A stretch of DNA of 64,000 nucleotides from contig NZ_POXG01000001.1 of NCBI RefSeq assembly GCF_003044565.1, positions 558,001-622,000 on the forward strand, read 5' to 3'. Source of the DNA: Neisseria sicca (GTDB taxonomy: Bacteria > Pseudomonadota > Gammaproteobacteria > Burkholderiales > Neisseriaceae). The first letter of the stretch is position 1. Each line of letters opens with the position of its first letter. Shown one piece after another: positions 34,970-42,247 of the stretch. The notes beneath the pieces are model-generated. The model saw only the letters and a program-made list of their open reading frames with translations, was not told the origin of the DNA and did no database searches. A program made the position numbers and the translations under genes.

Positions 34970-36748
34970 CTAACCGGTTTTATGCAGTTTCAGACGACCC
35001 ATCGTCTTGAGCCTGTCGTAAACCTCGTCCAATTTGCTCTCGACCACGCCTTCCGAGTAGTGTTTGAGGATGACCGCCATCGCCTGTTTCCAGTCGCCGC
35101 CGTCTGCCTCGACGCGGGGTTTTAAGCGTTTGGCGATTTCGACCTTGCTCAATACCTGCTCAGAGACTTCCATCCGGTTGTACGCCATCTGCTGTCCCTG
35201 TTTGGGCATAAAGAGCGTATTTCGCGCGGCGAGCGTATCTTCCTGATGTTTGTACGGGTCGATTTCGCCGCCGAATGGGACTGCTTTGTCTTTGCGTTTG
35301 GCGGCTGCCGCCTCCAGCGTTTCCGCACCCATCGCCAGCTTGTCCAGCTCTTTTCGATGATGCTGCGCGTCCGTATCGGCAGGGGCTTTGTATTCCGCCC
35401 CGATGACCGCGGCGTCAGCCCTGAAGCCCATCTCGTCAAAAACTACTTCGGGTACGGATACCCAAACCTCGTTACCCTCCGCGTCATAAGTGGCGACCCG
35501 CGCCCCGTTTACCTCCCAAGGGTTCTTACCGACCAAAACCTTCTAACCGACCAAAATCCCCTTGATGCCTTTCACGCTATATACCCGTCCGCCGAAGCGG
35601 ATTTCCAAATCCGCCGAGACTTTCGCCTCTTTCGGCGCGCTGATGGCAAGCTCTCGGCAATAATCTGCAGGCGGCGGCAGGATGAGCTGCTCGGGTTTGA
35701 TTTTGTTCCACGCCTGATAGCGGGTCATGCCGTGGCGGCTGTGCTTTTGCGTACCGTTGTAGTAACGCATCCACCGTTCCGATAAAGCATTGAGCTGGTC
35801 GATGTCGTGCACCTCGGTAAAGCGCAACCCGCTCTCAAATGCCGTTTCGACAATATCGTTAGCTTTTTCTACTTGCCCTTTGGCACGCGGATTGCCCGGC
35901 TTGTTGATTTGCACATGCACATCCAACGACTTGCACAAATTTTTAAACGCTGCCGAAGTATTCGCGCTGCCCGGGTCAAGCATGACCATGCGCGGTACGC
36001 CGCGAAACGGGTCTTTTAACGGGTCTGCCTTTTGCTGCATCATGTAGATGAAAAAGTCGCAGAGGTTCGCGCTGGTCTCGCCGCCGAAGTAATAACGCAC
36101 CGCAATCGTGCCGGAGGCATGGTCTGTCCCCGTGTACCGCCAGACGCGGTCGTTTTCGATTTTGACGACGTTTTTCGGCTTGTTTTTATAAAACTCCTCT
36201 TCCTTCATCACCCGCAGCCCCGTATCCTTACCCTGACGTGGTAGGTAATACAAAACGCACAAACTCGGGTCGATTTGCCAACAATGGTTCGGATGTTCTG
36301 ATTTCATCCGACTGACCGGGTCGGGTTGGAGCAGTTGGTCGGGATGCAGCTTGTACTCTCGTAAAGCTCGGGTAATAGTGTTTTCAGAAAGGGGGATGAC
36401 TTCCCCGGTTTCCTCATCAATCCGCGCCGCCTCGATTTTTCCGTTGGCGCGCAGCATTTCCACCGCCTGCCGCACTGACATCAACCGCTTGCCGTTGCGC
36501 CTCATCGCCTCCACCAAAACCGCCGAAATCAATTTGGCTTCTTCCGGCTTCAGCTCCGTCTTGCCCGCATCGCTACGCCGTTTGCGCGTCGGCTTGACGC
36601 TGACCGCCTCCAGCTTGCGGTATAGCGTGGCAAGGCTGATGCCCAATTCCTGCGCCTGCTGCTTAAGATATGCAGAGCGTGCGCCGCGTCCCATTGCTTC
36701 CGCCTGATTCTCGACTGCCTTAAGACGCTCAATCATTGCCGGATTCAT
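34970..36748 (-). pseudogene. Mu-type DDE transposase A with in-frame amber codon
   Basis: The frame runs from ATG 36748 (after GGAGAAGGCG) to the stop at 34970, about 590 codons, but TAG at 35543-35545 interrupts it after 401 residues. The first part has an HTH (LGISLATLYRKL) and likely catalytic residues Asp160 (HCWQID), Asp258 (VMLDPGSA) and Glu294 (KGQVEKAND). The second part (35542-34970) continues in the same frame with VGKNPWEVNGARVATYDAEG and a helical C-terminus, the region that in MuA contacts MuB. The amber lies in an 18-bp imperfect tandem duplication of TTTTGGTCGGT. Readthrough or suppression would restore a full enzyme; otherwise transposition is likely lost. Confidence 0.88.
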
Positions 36749-37604
36749 CGCCTTCTCCCGTTTCACCGCCCAACCATTCCGGCACATTGTCTGTCGGTGC
36801 TTCGGTCGGTAGAGCATAGCTTTCGCGCAGTTGCTCGCAGTCCAAAATAATTTGATTGAGCGTGCCGACCATCTTCGCGCGGTGGTCAAATCCATGCGCC
36901 TCGCCGTGAGCCGCCATCTGTTCGAACATCTCGCGCAATCGGCTGATTTGCGAGCGGATACCGACTTCCAAGCTGCCAAGCTGCATCGTCAGCTCGATGC
37001 CCACATCCGCAGGTTTAGGCTCTTTGACACCCGTCTGCTTTTTCGACAGCTTTTCTGCCAGCTCATCGACCTTTTTATTTTTATCGGCAATTACCTTATC
37101 TTTCGCTTCCGCCGTTTCGCGGCTTTCGCGCAGGGCGACGCGCAGCTCCTTGACCGTCATACGGTCAACATCGTCAAAAGTGTTGCCGTTGACCTCACCG
37201 CCTTCGGCAAGCTCCAACAAAGTGTCGTCGTCTTCAACCAGCAGCTCGAGCAGTTTGGATTTGCCCAACGTCATCAGCTTATGCTGCACCTGTTTCATTT
37301 TCGGGTCGATAAATCGGAGGGTGGCATTCATCAATCTTTGAGATTCCCGCCGTCCGAGGCCGAATTCTTTTTCAGCGATTTCGGCAAAACGCCCATGCGG
37401 CGTATGCTCTTTGATGATGATCAGCGCGCGCCCCAGCTCAAACATCCCTTCCATTGTTTGGCGTACCGCGAATCGTCCTCGCTCAATCCATACCGTCTCG
37501 TTGTAGGCCTCGCCGCTCGAAAACTTGTCCATAACCTCCATGCTGTGGATAGCCAGTTCGTTTGCCGTTGCGCCGACCGTATGTCCTAAAATTTCTGTTG
37601 CCAT
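36729..37604 (-). CDS. early phage protein, DUF3102-like
   Basis: A 291-residue protein in the early operon before transposase A. The first half (VRQTMEGMFELGRALIIIKE, HTPHGRFAEIAEKEFGLGRR, ESQRLMNATLRF) resembles the DUF3102 group; the middle is a Lys/Glu coiled coil (SRETAEAKDKVIADKNKKVD, ELAEKLSKKQ). The C-terminus is acidic. Role unknown; the fold suggests a DNA-partition or regulatory type protein. The ATG follows GAGGAGC, right after a palindrome. Confidence 0.7.
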   Translation of the reverse strand: MATEILGHTVGATANELAIHSMEVMDKFSSGEAYNETVWIERGRFAVRQTMEGMFELGRALIIIKEHTPHGRFAEIAEKEFGLGRRESQRLMNATLRFIDPKMKQVQHKLMTLGKSKLLELLVEDDDTLLELAEGGEVNGNTFDDVDRMTVKELRVALRESRETAEAKDKVIADKNKKVDELAEKLSKKQTGVKEPKPADVGIELTMQLGSLEVGIRSQISRLREMFEQMAAHGEAHGFDHRAKMVGTLNQIILDCEQLRESYALPTEAPTDNVPEWLGGETGEGDESGND

Positions 37605-37618
37605 TTCTTTTGCTCCTC

Positions 37619-37642
37619 AAATGCGACGACGTCGTCGCATTT
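37619..37642. repeat. phage palindrome, copy 3
   Basis: A 24-bp perfect palindrome with core GCGACGACGTCGTCGC. It overlaps the stop codon of the upstream winged-helix gene and ends before the GAGGAG ribosome site of the next gene. Confidence 0.92.
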
Positions 37643-37925
37643 AGTAAATTCGGTTTTCCAATTCTTGCAAGCGCGCATTTAACCGCTCTTGCTGTTTTCT
37701 AAATCGCTCTGCAATTTGCAGGGTTTTGATGCCGTAGGCGTAGTTGCCGTTTTCAAGCTTGATGACCAATCCCGAGGCAACCAAATCATCAATATCCCTG
37801 CTGACTTGCGATGGCGTCAGCCCCAGTCCGACCGATAAATCCTTATTGCTCAGACCGATAATCGGATGCTCGTCAAGCGCGATAAAGACCCTCAATAGCC
37901 GTTGTACCCTTTTACTTTCTGCCAT
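37641..37925 (-). CDS. winged-helix transcriptional regulator-like protein
   Basis: A 94-residue protein: VQRLLRVFIALDEHPIIGLS, NKDLSVGLGLTPSQVSRDID and DLVASGLVIKLENGNYAYG form an IclR/MarR-like winged helix, followed by a short coiled coil. ATG at 37925 follows AGGAGTCGAT. It is the second gene after the switch and could control early transcription. The coiled coil suggests a dimer. Confidence 0.75.
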   Translation of the reverse strand: MAESKRVQRLLRVFIALDEHPIIGLSNKDLSVGLGLTPSQVSRDIDDLVASGLVIKLENGNYAYGIKTLQIAERFRKQQERLNARLQELENRIY

Positions 37926-37933
37926 ATCGACTC

Positions 37934-38122
37934 CTACGCTGCGTCTTGTTTGGACTTAAGCCCGAGTTCCAGCGCGATTTGATGCGCCTTCCCCCGATTT
38001 GCCTTGACGGTTCCGTTCAGAATGCGGGACACATACGTCGGGTCATAACCACGCGCCATGCACCAATCCTTCATCGTTTCACCGCGCTCTCGGAAACCTG
38101 CTTTTATTTTTTCTGCTTTCAC
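37934..38122 (-). CDS. ner: Ner-like DNA-binding protein
   Basis: A 62-residue helix-turn-helix protein of the Ner/Nlp type: MKDWCMARGYDPTYVSRILN is the recognition part. The best start is GTG at 38122 because TAGGAGATATTCC lies directly upstream; the open frame continues 12 codons with no such site. Ner is the Cro-like negative regulator of early transcription in Mu. It is the first gene leftward and faces the repressor. Confidence 0.82.
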   Translation of the reverse strand: MKAEKIKAGFRERGETMKDWCMARGYDPTYVSRILNGTVKANRGKAHQIALELGLKSKQDAA

Positions 38123-38264
38123 GGAATATCTCCTATTTCGTTCTCGTGCTAGAATCATGATTGTTTAAAGATTTAAACAATCTTGTATCAAACTTGATGC
38201 AAGTATAATAGGAATATTTCTAGCTAGCAAGATTATTTCTAGTTTATTTTTAAGGATTAATTCT
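38123..38264. promoter_or_regulatory. lysis-lysogeny operator region
   Basis: The 142-bp gap between divergent ner and c holds an inverted repeat GATTGTTTAAA/TTTAAACAATC with a 2-bp centre (38159-38182), a second near-perfect one TTGTATCAA/TTGATGCAA (38183-38202), TATAAT at 38204-38209 for a rightward promoter, and two copies of TATTTCTAG (near 38213 and 38232). A third ATTTCTAG is inside the repressor gene near 38484. These are candidate repressor and Ner sites. Confidence 0.7.
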
Positions 38265-38930
38265 ATGAGTTTGATTTTTACTGGAAATATTCGTGAACTT
38301 CTTGCAAAAGAAGAGCTGACTATCGCTGAATTTGCCGATTTGATAGATGAAAAAGTATCCAGGGTAAATGATGTTTTAAGCGGAAAGCAGCGTCCACCAT
38401 TTGATATGGTGGAAAAAATATTGAGCAAATTTGATGTTGATGCAAACTGGCTGATTTCTGGAAAAAAGAACAGTAAAAGGAATATTTCTAGTTTGACGGC
38501 ATTGTCAGACGACTACGCCTATATCCCCATGTTCGATGTCGAGGTCTCCGCGGGCAACGGCACGACCGCCTACGGCGTAACAGACCCCGCCAATCATTTG
38601 GCGTTCCGGCGAGACTGGCTGCTCCAACGCGGCCTGCATGAGCAAGACCTCAACATCGTTACAGCCAAAGGAGACAGCATGGAGCCGACCATCAGCAGCA
38701 AAGACACGCTGCTGGTTGATACCTCCAAAACCAATCCGCGCGACGGCCAGATTTACGTTATCCGCAGCGGCGACGTGTTATGGGTAAAGCGTGTCCAACG
38801 CCAAATCGACGGCAGCCTGCTCTTGATTTCCGACAACACGACCTATCCGCCCATGCCGCTGATGCTGGCAGACCACCCCGACATACAGGTCATCGGGCAG
38901 GTGGTTCAGGTATCCAAAGACCTGTATTAA
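38265..38930 (+). CDS. phage repressor, S24/LexA-like
   Basis: A 221-residue repressor. Residues 8-65 form an HTH (LAKEELTIAEFADLIDEKVS, KQRPPFDMVEKILSKF). The C-terminal S24 domain has AKGDSMEPTI (Ser138) and WVKRV (Lys175) as the catalytic pair, and SAGNG (Ala96-Gly97) as a likely self-cleavage site. This suggests induction by RecA, unlike the classic Mu repressor. The gene is on the plus strand and faces ner. Confidence 0.92.
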   Translation: MSLIFTGNIRELLAKEELTIAEFADLIDEKVSRVNDVLSGKQRPPFDMVEKILSKFDVDANWLISGKKNSKRNISSLTALSDDYAYIPMFDVEVSAGNGTTAYGVTDPANHLAFRRDWLLQRGLHEQDLNIVTAKGDSMEPTISSKDTLLVDTSKTNPRDGQIYVIRSGDVLWVKRVQRQIDGSLLLISDNTTYPPMPLMLADHPDIQVIGQVVQVSKDLY

Positions 38931-38939
38931 GGAGACAAA

Positions 38940-39176
38940 ATGAAAAAGGGTTATTTGACATTGCTGGTGTCTGTTATGATGTTTTCCGCATCCGCCCCCG
39001 CCTTGGCGAAAAGCTGCAAAGACTTTCCGACGCAGCAGGCAGCGCAGAAATTTTATGAAGCCCGCAAAAAATCAGGATTGAGCGGCTGGAAGAGTTTGGA
39101 CAGGGACGGCGACGGACGGGCTTGCGACTGCAACCCGGGCGGAAGCGGCAAGAATTGCCCGAAAAAGAAAAGATGA
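38940..39176 (+). CDS. exported Excalibur-domain protein
   Basis: A 78-residue secreted protein. The signal peptide ends at ALA; the mature part is an Excalibur-type calcium-binding domain with DRDGDGRACDCN near the end and CKDFPTQQAAQKFYE at the start. A basic GKNCPKKKR tail follows. It lies 9 bp after the repressor and is co-oriented, so it is probably made in the lysogen, as a lysogenic conversion protein. Role unknown. Confidence 0.82.
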   Translation: MKKGYLTLLVSVMMFSASAPALAKSCKDFPTQQAAQKFYEARKKSGLSGWKSLDRDGDGRACDCNPGGSGKNCPKKKR

Positions 39177-39193
39177 TTTCTGAAAGAAATAGA

Positions 39194-39781
39194 ATGGAAA
39201 CAAAAATATATCTTGGAATTTTCTTATTGGCTGCTGCACATTTGGTTAATGCAGGAGGAGTGATGAAAACAGGAGGGATGATTGGTCCTCATCCTGAAAC
39301 ATTTTCGGAACGGTTCAATGAATTGAACAATGGAATGATGGATTTGTTCCCAAGAATATCAATTGTTGCGGGCAAGACACGTCAAACAAAAGACCTTGGT
39401 AATGGCATTACGTTGTCTGCAAAACTGGTCAAGGAAGGAGATATTTTTGAGAACGTCCGGATAAACTGTAATACATTGGCGAAAACTCAAAGAATCAACA
39501 ATTGCTTAGTGAGTATGTATTACACAGCTATTGCGTTGGATTATGAGATAGACCGTTTGGCATTTATGGATGCCATTCAGACTGCCGTCAAAAAAATGCA
39601 AGCCACTTATAATCAAAATGGAGTGGATTATTTCATTACGGTCAATCGTAAGCAGAAAAGTGTTTCTATGTTCGCAAAATCGGATATGCCTATGCAGATT
39701 GAGGCAATGGACGATTCAAATGAAGCATATATGAAAAGCGATAAATGCAATCCCGAAATCGAGCTGTGTATTAAACCTTAG
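39194..39781 (+). CDS. exported protein of unknown function, probable lysogenic conversion gene
   Basis: A 195-residue protein. ATG at 39194 begins METKIYLGIFLLAAAHLVNA, a signal peptide; an ATG seven codons earlier overlaps the previous stop (ATGA) and is also possible. Two Cys pairs (Cys95-type and Cys105 in the middle, two in DKCNPEIELCIKP at the end) suggest disulfides. The base composition is more AT-rich than phage structural genes. Same strand as the repressor, so expression in the lysogen is likely. I do not recognise the family. Confidence 0.65.
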   Translation: METKIYLGIFLLAAAHLVNAGGVMKTGGMIGPHPETFSERFNELNNGMMDLFPRISIVAGKTRQTKDLGNGITLSAKLVKEGDIFENVRINCNTLAKTQRINNCLVSMYYTAIALDYEIDRLAFMDAIQTAVKKMQATYNQNGVDYFITVNRKQKSVSMFAKSDMPMQIEAMDDSNEAYMKSDKCNPEIELCIKP

Positions 39782-39834
39782 CCTTCAACGGGTTTTAACC
39801 CCGCTTAAAAGCCCATTCAGACGACCTTTCCTAA

Positions 39835-39870
39835 AATCCCTGTATTGATTTCAACCTCAATACAGGGATT
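39835..39870 (+). terminator. hairpin covering the ribosome site of the endolysin gene
   Basis: Perfect 14-bp stem AATCCCTGTATTGA with an 8-base loop, then TTTCC and the ATG. GGGA in the 3' arm is 7 bases from the start. The stem start AATCCCTGTAT is the same as in the hairpin before gene W at 17446, 22 kb away and on the other strand. A DUS lies just before it. Confidence 0.8.
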
Positions 39871-39875
39871 TTTCC

Positions 39876-40379
39876 ATGTCCACCAAATTCAACCAATTCA
39901 TTGAGCGCGTCCTCTCCCACGAGGGTGGTTACATCAACCATCCCAAAGACCCCGGCGGTGAAACCAACTGGGGCATCACCAAGCGTACCGCAATGGCAAA
40001 CGGCTTTAACGGTTCCATGCGCGCCATGACCCGCGAACAGGCTATCGGCATTTATCAAAAGGCGTTTTGGGAGCGTTACCACGCAGACCAAATGCCCGAA
40101 GCGGTCGCTTTCCAATTTTTTGATGCCTGCGTCAACCACGGTTACGGCAATGCCGCCCGTATGCTCCAACGCGCCGCAGGCGTGCCGGACGACGGCATCA
40201 TCGGCGAAATCAGTCTCAAAGCCATCAATTCCCTCCCCGAAAACGACCTTTTATTGCGGTTCAACGCCGAGCGTCTGGTCTTTTATACCAAGCTCGGTAC
40301 GTTCACGTCTTTCGGTAAAGGTTGGGTCCGCCGCGTCGCGCAAAACCTGATCCACGCATCAGCGGACAACATTGATTAA
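39876..40379 (+). CDS. endolysin, glycoside hydrolase family 108
   Basis: A 167-residue murein hydrolase. The catalytic region FIERVLSHEGGYINHPKDPG has Glu16 in the EGGY motif, followed by GGETNWGITKRTA, typical of GH108 (zliS-type) enzymes; a C-terminal peptidoglycan-binding part (MLQRAAGVPDDGIIGEISLK) follows. No signal peptide or signal-anchor, so a holin is needed. It starts the lysis-head module on the plus strand. Confidence 0.92.
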   Translation: MSTKFNQFIERVLSHEGGYINHPKDPGGETNWGITKRTAMANGFNGSMRAMTREQAIGIYQKAFWERYHADQMPEAVAFQFFDACVNHGYGNAARMLQRAAGVPDDGIIGEISLKAINSLPENDLLLRFNAERLVFYTKLGTFTSFGKGWVRRVAQNLIHASADNID

Positions 40380-40392
40380 AAAAGGAGCAATC

Positions 40393-40563
40393 ATGTCAAA
40401 AAAGTCTTTACTCGCCCTAATGGCCGCCGTGATGTCTCCCAGTTTCAGCGTCGATCTGGGCATTCGTTCAGCTATACCTTCTCAGGGATGTCGGACGATG
40501 CCTCACCGTCCAAGCGGGGTAGCGGCAGCGAAACGCGCCGCGAAGAAAAACCGTCAAAAATGA
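40393..40563 (+). CDS. small phage protein in the lysis cassette
   Basis: A 56-residue protein: MSKKSLLALMAAVMSPSFSV with a short hydrophobic N-terminus and a very basic tail (AAAKRAAKKNRQK). ATG at 40393 follows AAAGGAG. It ends in an ATGA overlap with the next gene. Size and position fit a small lysis accessory protein; this is not proven. Confidence 0.6.
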   Translation: MSKKSLLALMAAVMSPSFSVDLGIRSAIPSQGCRTMPHRPSGVAAAKRAAKKNRQK

Positions 40564-40826
40564 CCGGCTTTTTCCGATGGCTGGGCGGTTTAGTCTCCAA
40601 TCCCGCAACCGGAAAAATCAGCCATACCAAATTATGGGCAAACGTTGCCGCCGCAGCGATGACCTATAAATTCTCGCTCTCGCCCGATGCCCCCGAATGG
40701 CTTTGGTGGGCATACGGAGCAATGGTCGGCGGCTACGCCTTAATCAAACGCGGCATTGCCACCGTACCGCAGTTGGCGGAAATCAAAAAATCCGAGAATC
40801 CGGAAGAATGGAGCGGCAATGATTGA
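40560..40826 (+). CDS. putative holin-like membrane protein
   Basis: An 88-residue protein (MTGFFRWLGGLVSNPATGKI...) with two possible membrane segments, around HTKLWANVAAAAMTYKFSL and WLWWAYGAMVGGYALIKRGI. ATG at 40560 overlaps the previous stop. Lying between endolysin and spanin genes, it is the best holin candidate. Related proteins in Mu-like prophages are DUF2644-type; that name is from memory. Confidence 0.6.
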   Translation: MTGFFRWLGGLVSNPATGKISHTKLWANVAAAAMTYKFSLSPDAPEWLWWAYGAMVGGYALIKRGIATVPQLAEIKKSENPEEWSGND

Positions 40827-41208
40827 TTTTTTGTACAAAAACAAATCGGCATTGGCATGGCGTGCATTGATTGTTTTGGGCATCTGGCTAAGCGGTTATC
40901 ACTATGCCGCCGACAAAGCCGATGCCAAGCAAACCGCCCTGATTACCGCCTACCAAAACTCATCAATGGCGGCAGCCAAACAATACGCCGACGAGCTTAA
41001 AAAAGCGCAGGCGGAAACGAAGCGTTGGCATGACTTCGCGCAGCATCAAAGCATCGAGCTGGCATCCGCCCTGAGCGAACTGGATAAAAATAAAAACACT
41101 TTACAGGAGCAAACGCATGACGCGATTAAAAAAGACGGCAATGGTTTTAACGGTATCGGCTCTAACAGCCTGCACCTATACAACCGTGCCTTCGGATACC
41201 CCGATTAA
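40819..41208 (+). CDS. inner-membrane spanin (Rz-like)
   Basis: A 129-residue protein with an N-terminal membrane anchor (ALAWRALIVLGIWLSGYHYA) and an Ala/Lys/Glu-rich periplasmic coiled coil (AAAKQYADELKKAQAETKRW). It overlaps the Rz1-like gene in another frame by 92 bp, a typical spanin arrangement. It acts with the outer-membrane spanin in the last step of lysis. Confidence 0.85.
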   Translation: MIDFLYKNKSALAWRALIVLGIWLSGYHYAADKADAKQTALITAYQNSSMAAAKQYADELKKAQAETKRWHDFAQHQSIELASALSELDKNKNTLQEQTHDAIKKDGNGFNGIGSNSLHLYNRAFGYPD

Positions 41209-41407
41209 AACCGTACCGACAGTGGATTTGCCGCCTGTATCTACCGGGCTGCTGGTCAAATACGAACGCCCTGAGCGTCCGACCGGCGGCTCACCCGAAC
41301 AACTCTTAAACCATGCCGTACGTTACGGCGAATACTGCCAAAAATTGGAAGTCCAAGTCTCCGGGTGGCAGGACTGGTACACGAAAGGCCGTCTGAAAAA
41401 TGACTGA
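41117..41407 (+). CDS. outer-membrane spanin lipoprotein (Rz1-like)
   Basis: A 96-residue lipoprotein: signal MTRLKKTAMVLTVSALTAC with lipobox LTAC, then a Pro-rich linker (VPTVDLPPVSTG) and a C-terminal domain with YCQKLEVQVSGWQDWY. Embedded in the end of the Rz-like gene in a different frame. AG-type DUS falls in its last codons (about 41386-41398). Start ATG at 41117 has AGGAG upstream. Confidence 0.85.
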   Translation: MTRLKKTAMVLTVSALTACTYTTVPSDTPIKTVPTVDLPPVSTGLLVKYERPERPTGGSPEQLLNHAVRYGEYCQKLEVQVSGWQDWYTKGRLKND

Positions 41408-41609
41408 TTTTGCCGACCGCGCATCAGAGCGTGAAGCCATATTTTTGGAAGAGTCCCTGGCGAAACATCAAAACACACCGGAACGTGCCGACAGCCTGAG
41501 CCATTGCGAAGATTGCGGCAGCCCGATACCGGACGCAAGGCGAAAAGCAGTCAAAGGCTGCACCCGCTGCATCGTTTGCCAAGAATATTTCGAACACGGA
41601 TGGCCTTAA
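41400..41609 (+). CDS. TraR/DksA-type C4 zinc-finger protein
   Basis: A 69-residue protein: coiled N-terminus and a CEDCGSPIPDARRKAVKGCT-type finger with CEDC and CIVC, as in phage TraR/DksA homologues, which bind RNA polymerase through the secondary channel. The finger is intact. It overlaps the spanin gene by 8 bp. Role in late gene expression is inferred. Confidence 0.9.
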   Translation: MTDFADRASEREAIFLEESLAKHQNTPERADSLSHCEDCGSPIPDARRKAVKGCTRCIVCQEYFEHGWP

Positions 41610-41611
41610 AA

Positions 41612-41932
41612 ATGGAAAAAACCTTTATACACATCGAATTTTGGCAGTTGGTCGGATTTCTTCTCTCCTTCCTCGGCATCTGTTTTACCTTCGGCAAAAT
41701 GCTGCTGGCGCAATTCCGCGAGCAGCAGGACGAACGCCAAAAACAGCAAGAGCGCCTGCAAGGCAAAGTCGAAATCATGGAAAACAAACTGGCGGAATTC
41801 AACGCCGGACTGCCCCTGACCTATGTTTTGCGGGAAGACTACATCCGCAATCAGGTCGTCCTCGAAGCCAAGCTCGACAACGTCGCCGAAAAACTCACCG
41901 AAATATACAAAATGGAAAGCGTAAAGAAATGA
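41612..41932 (+). CDS. membrane-anchored coiled-coil phage protein
   Basis: A 106-residue protein: MEKTFIHIEFWQLVGFLLSF then a membrane helix (LGICFTFGKMLLAQ) and a Gln/Arg/Glu coiled coil (REQQDERQKQQERLQGKVEI). An alternative ATG lies four codons earlier. Its stop overlaps the next ATG. Similar proteins lie just before the terminase in Mu-like phages; function unknown. Confidence 0.7.
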   Translation: MEKTFIHIEFWQLVGFLLSFLGICFTFGKMLLAQFREQQDERQKQQERLQGKVEIMENKLAEFNAGLPLTYVLREDYIRNQVVLEAKLDNVAEKLTEIYKMESVKK

Positions 41933-42246
41933 TTAGCCAAGAATTGATTGCCAAACAACGCCGCGAGGGGATGCGTTGGAACATCATCAACACCCTTAAT
42001 AAAGCCCGCCCTCATACCACCAGCGAGGCCTTTCTGCTGGACATCATGAACGCGATTTACCCGCAGACCACCGCCACCGAACTGCGCCAGCAGCTCGACT
42101 ACCTTGCCGACCGCAAAATGGTCGAGCTGAATAAAGCACCGCACGGCTTGTGGTTTGCCGACCTGACCAGTTTGGGTGTCGATATTGCCGAATACACAGT
42201 CGAGTGCCGCGCCGGTATCGCCCGCCCCGAAAAAGTGTGGAGCTGA
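41929..42246 (+). CDS. Mu gp26-like protein (predicted winged helix)
   Basis: A 105-residue protein (MISQELIAKQRREGMRWNII...). NALNKARPHTTSEAFLLDIM-like segment and RQQLDYLADRKMVELNKAPH suggest a small winged-helix fold. Its place between the coiled-coil membrane protein and the small terminase corresponds to Mu gp26. ATG at 41929 overlaps the previous stop. Not experimentally understood as far as I know. Confidence 0.75.
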   Translation: MISQELIAKQRREGMRWNIINTLNKARPHTTSEAFLLDIMNAIYPQTTATELRQQLDYLADRKMVELNKAPHGLWFADLTSLGVDIAEYTVECRAGIARPEKVWS

Positions 42247-42247
42247 T

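Noticed and set aside
34970..35536. Separate gene after transposase A
   Set aside because: It is in the same frame as A, starts with a TTG two codons past an amber codon and has no ribosome site; it is the C-terminal part of A.
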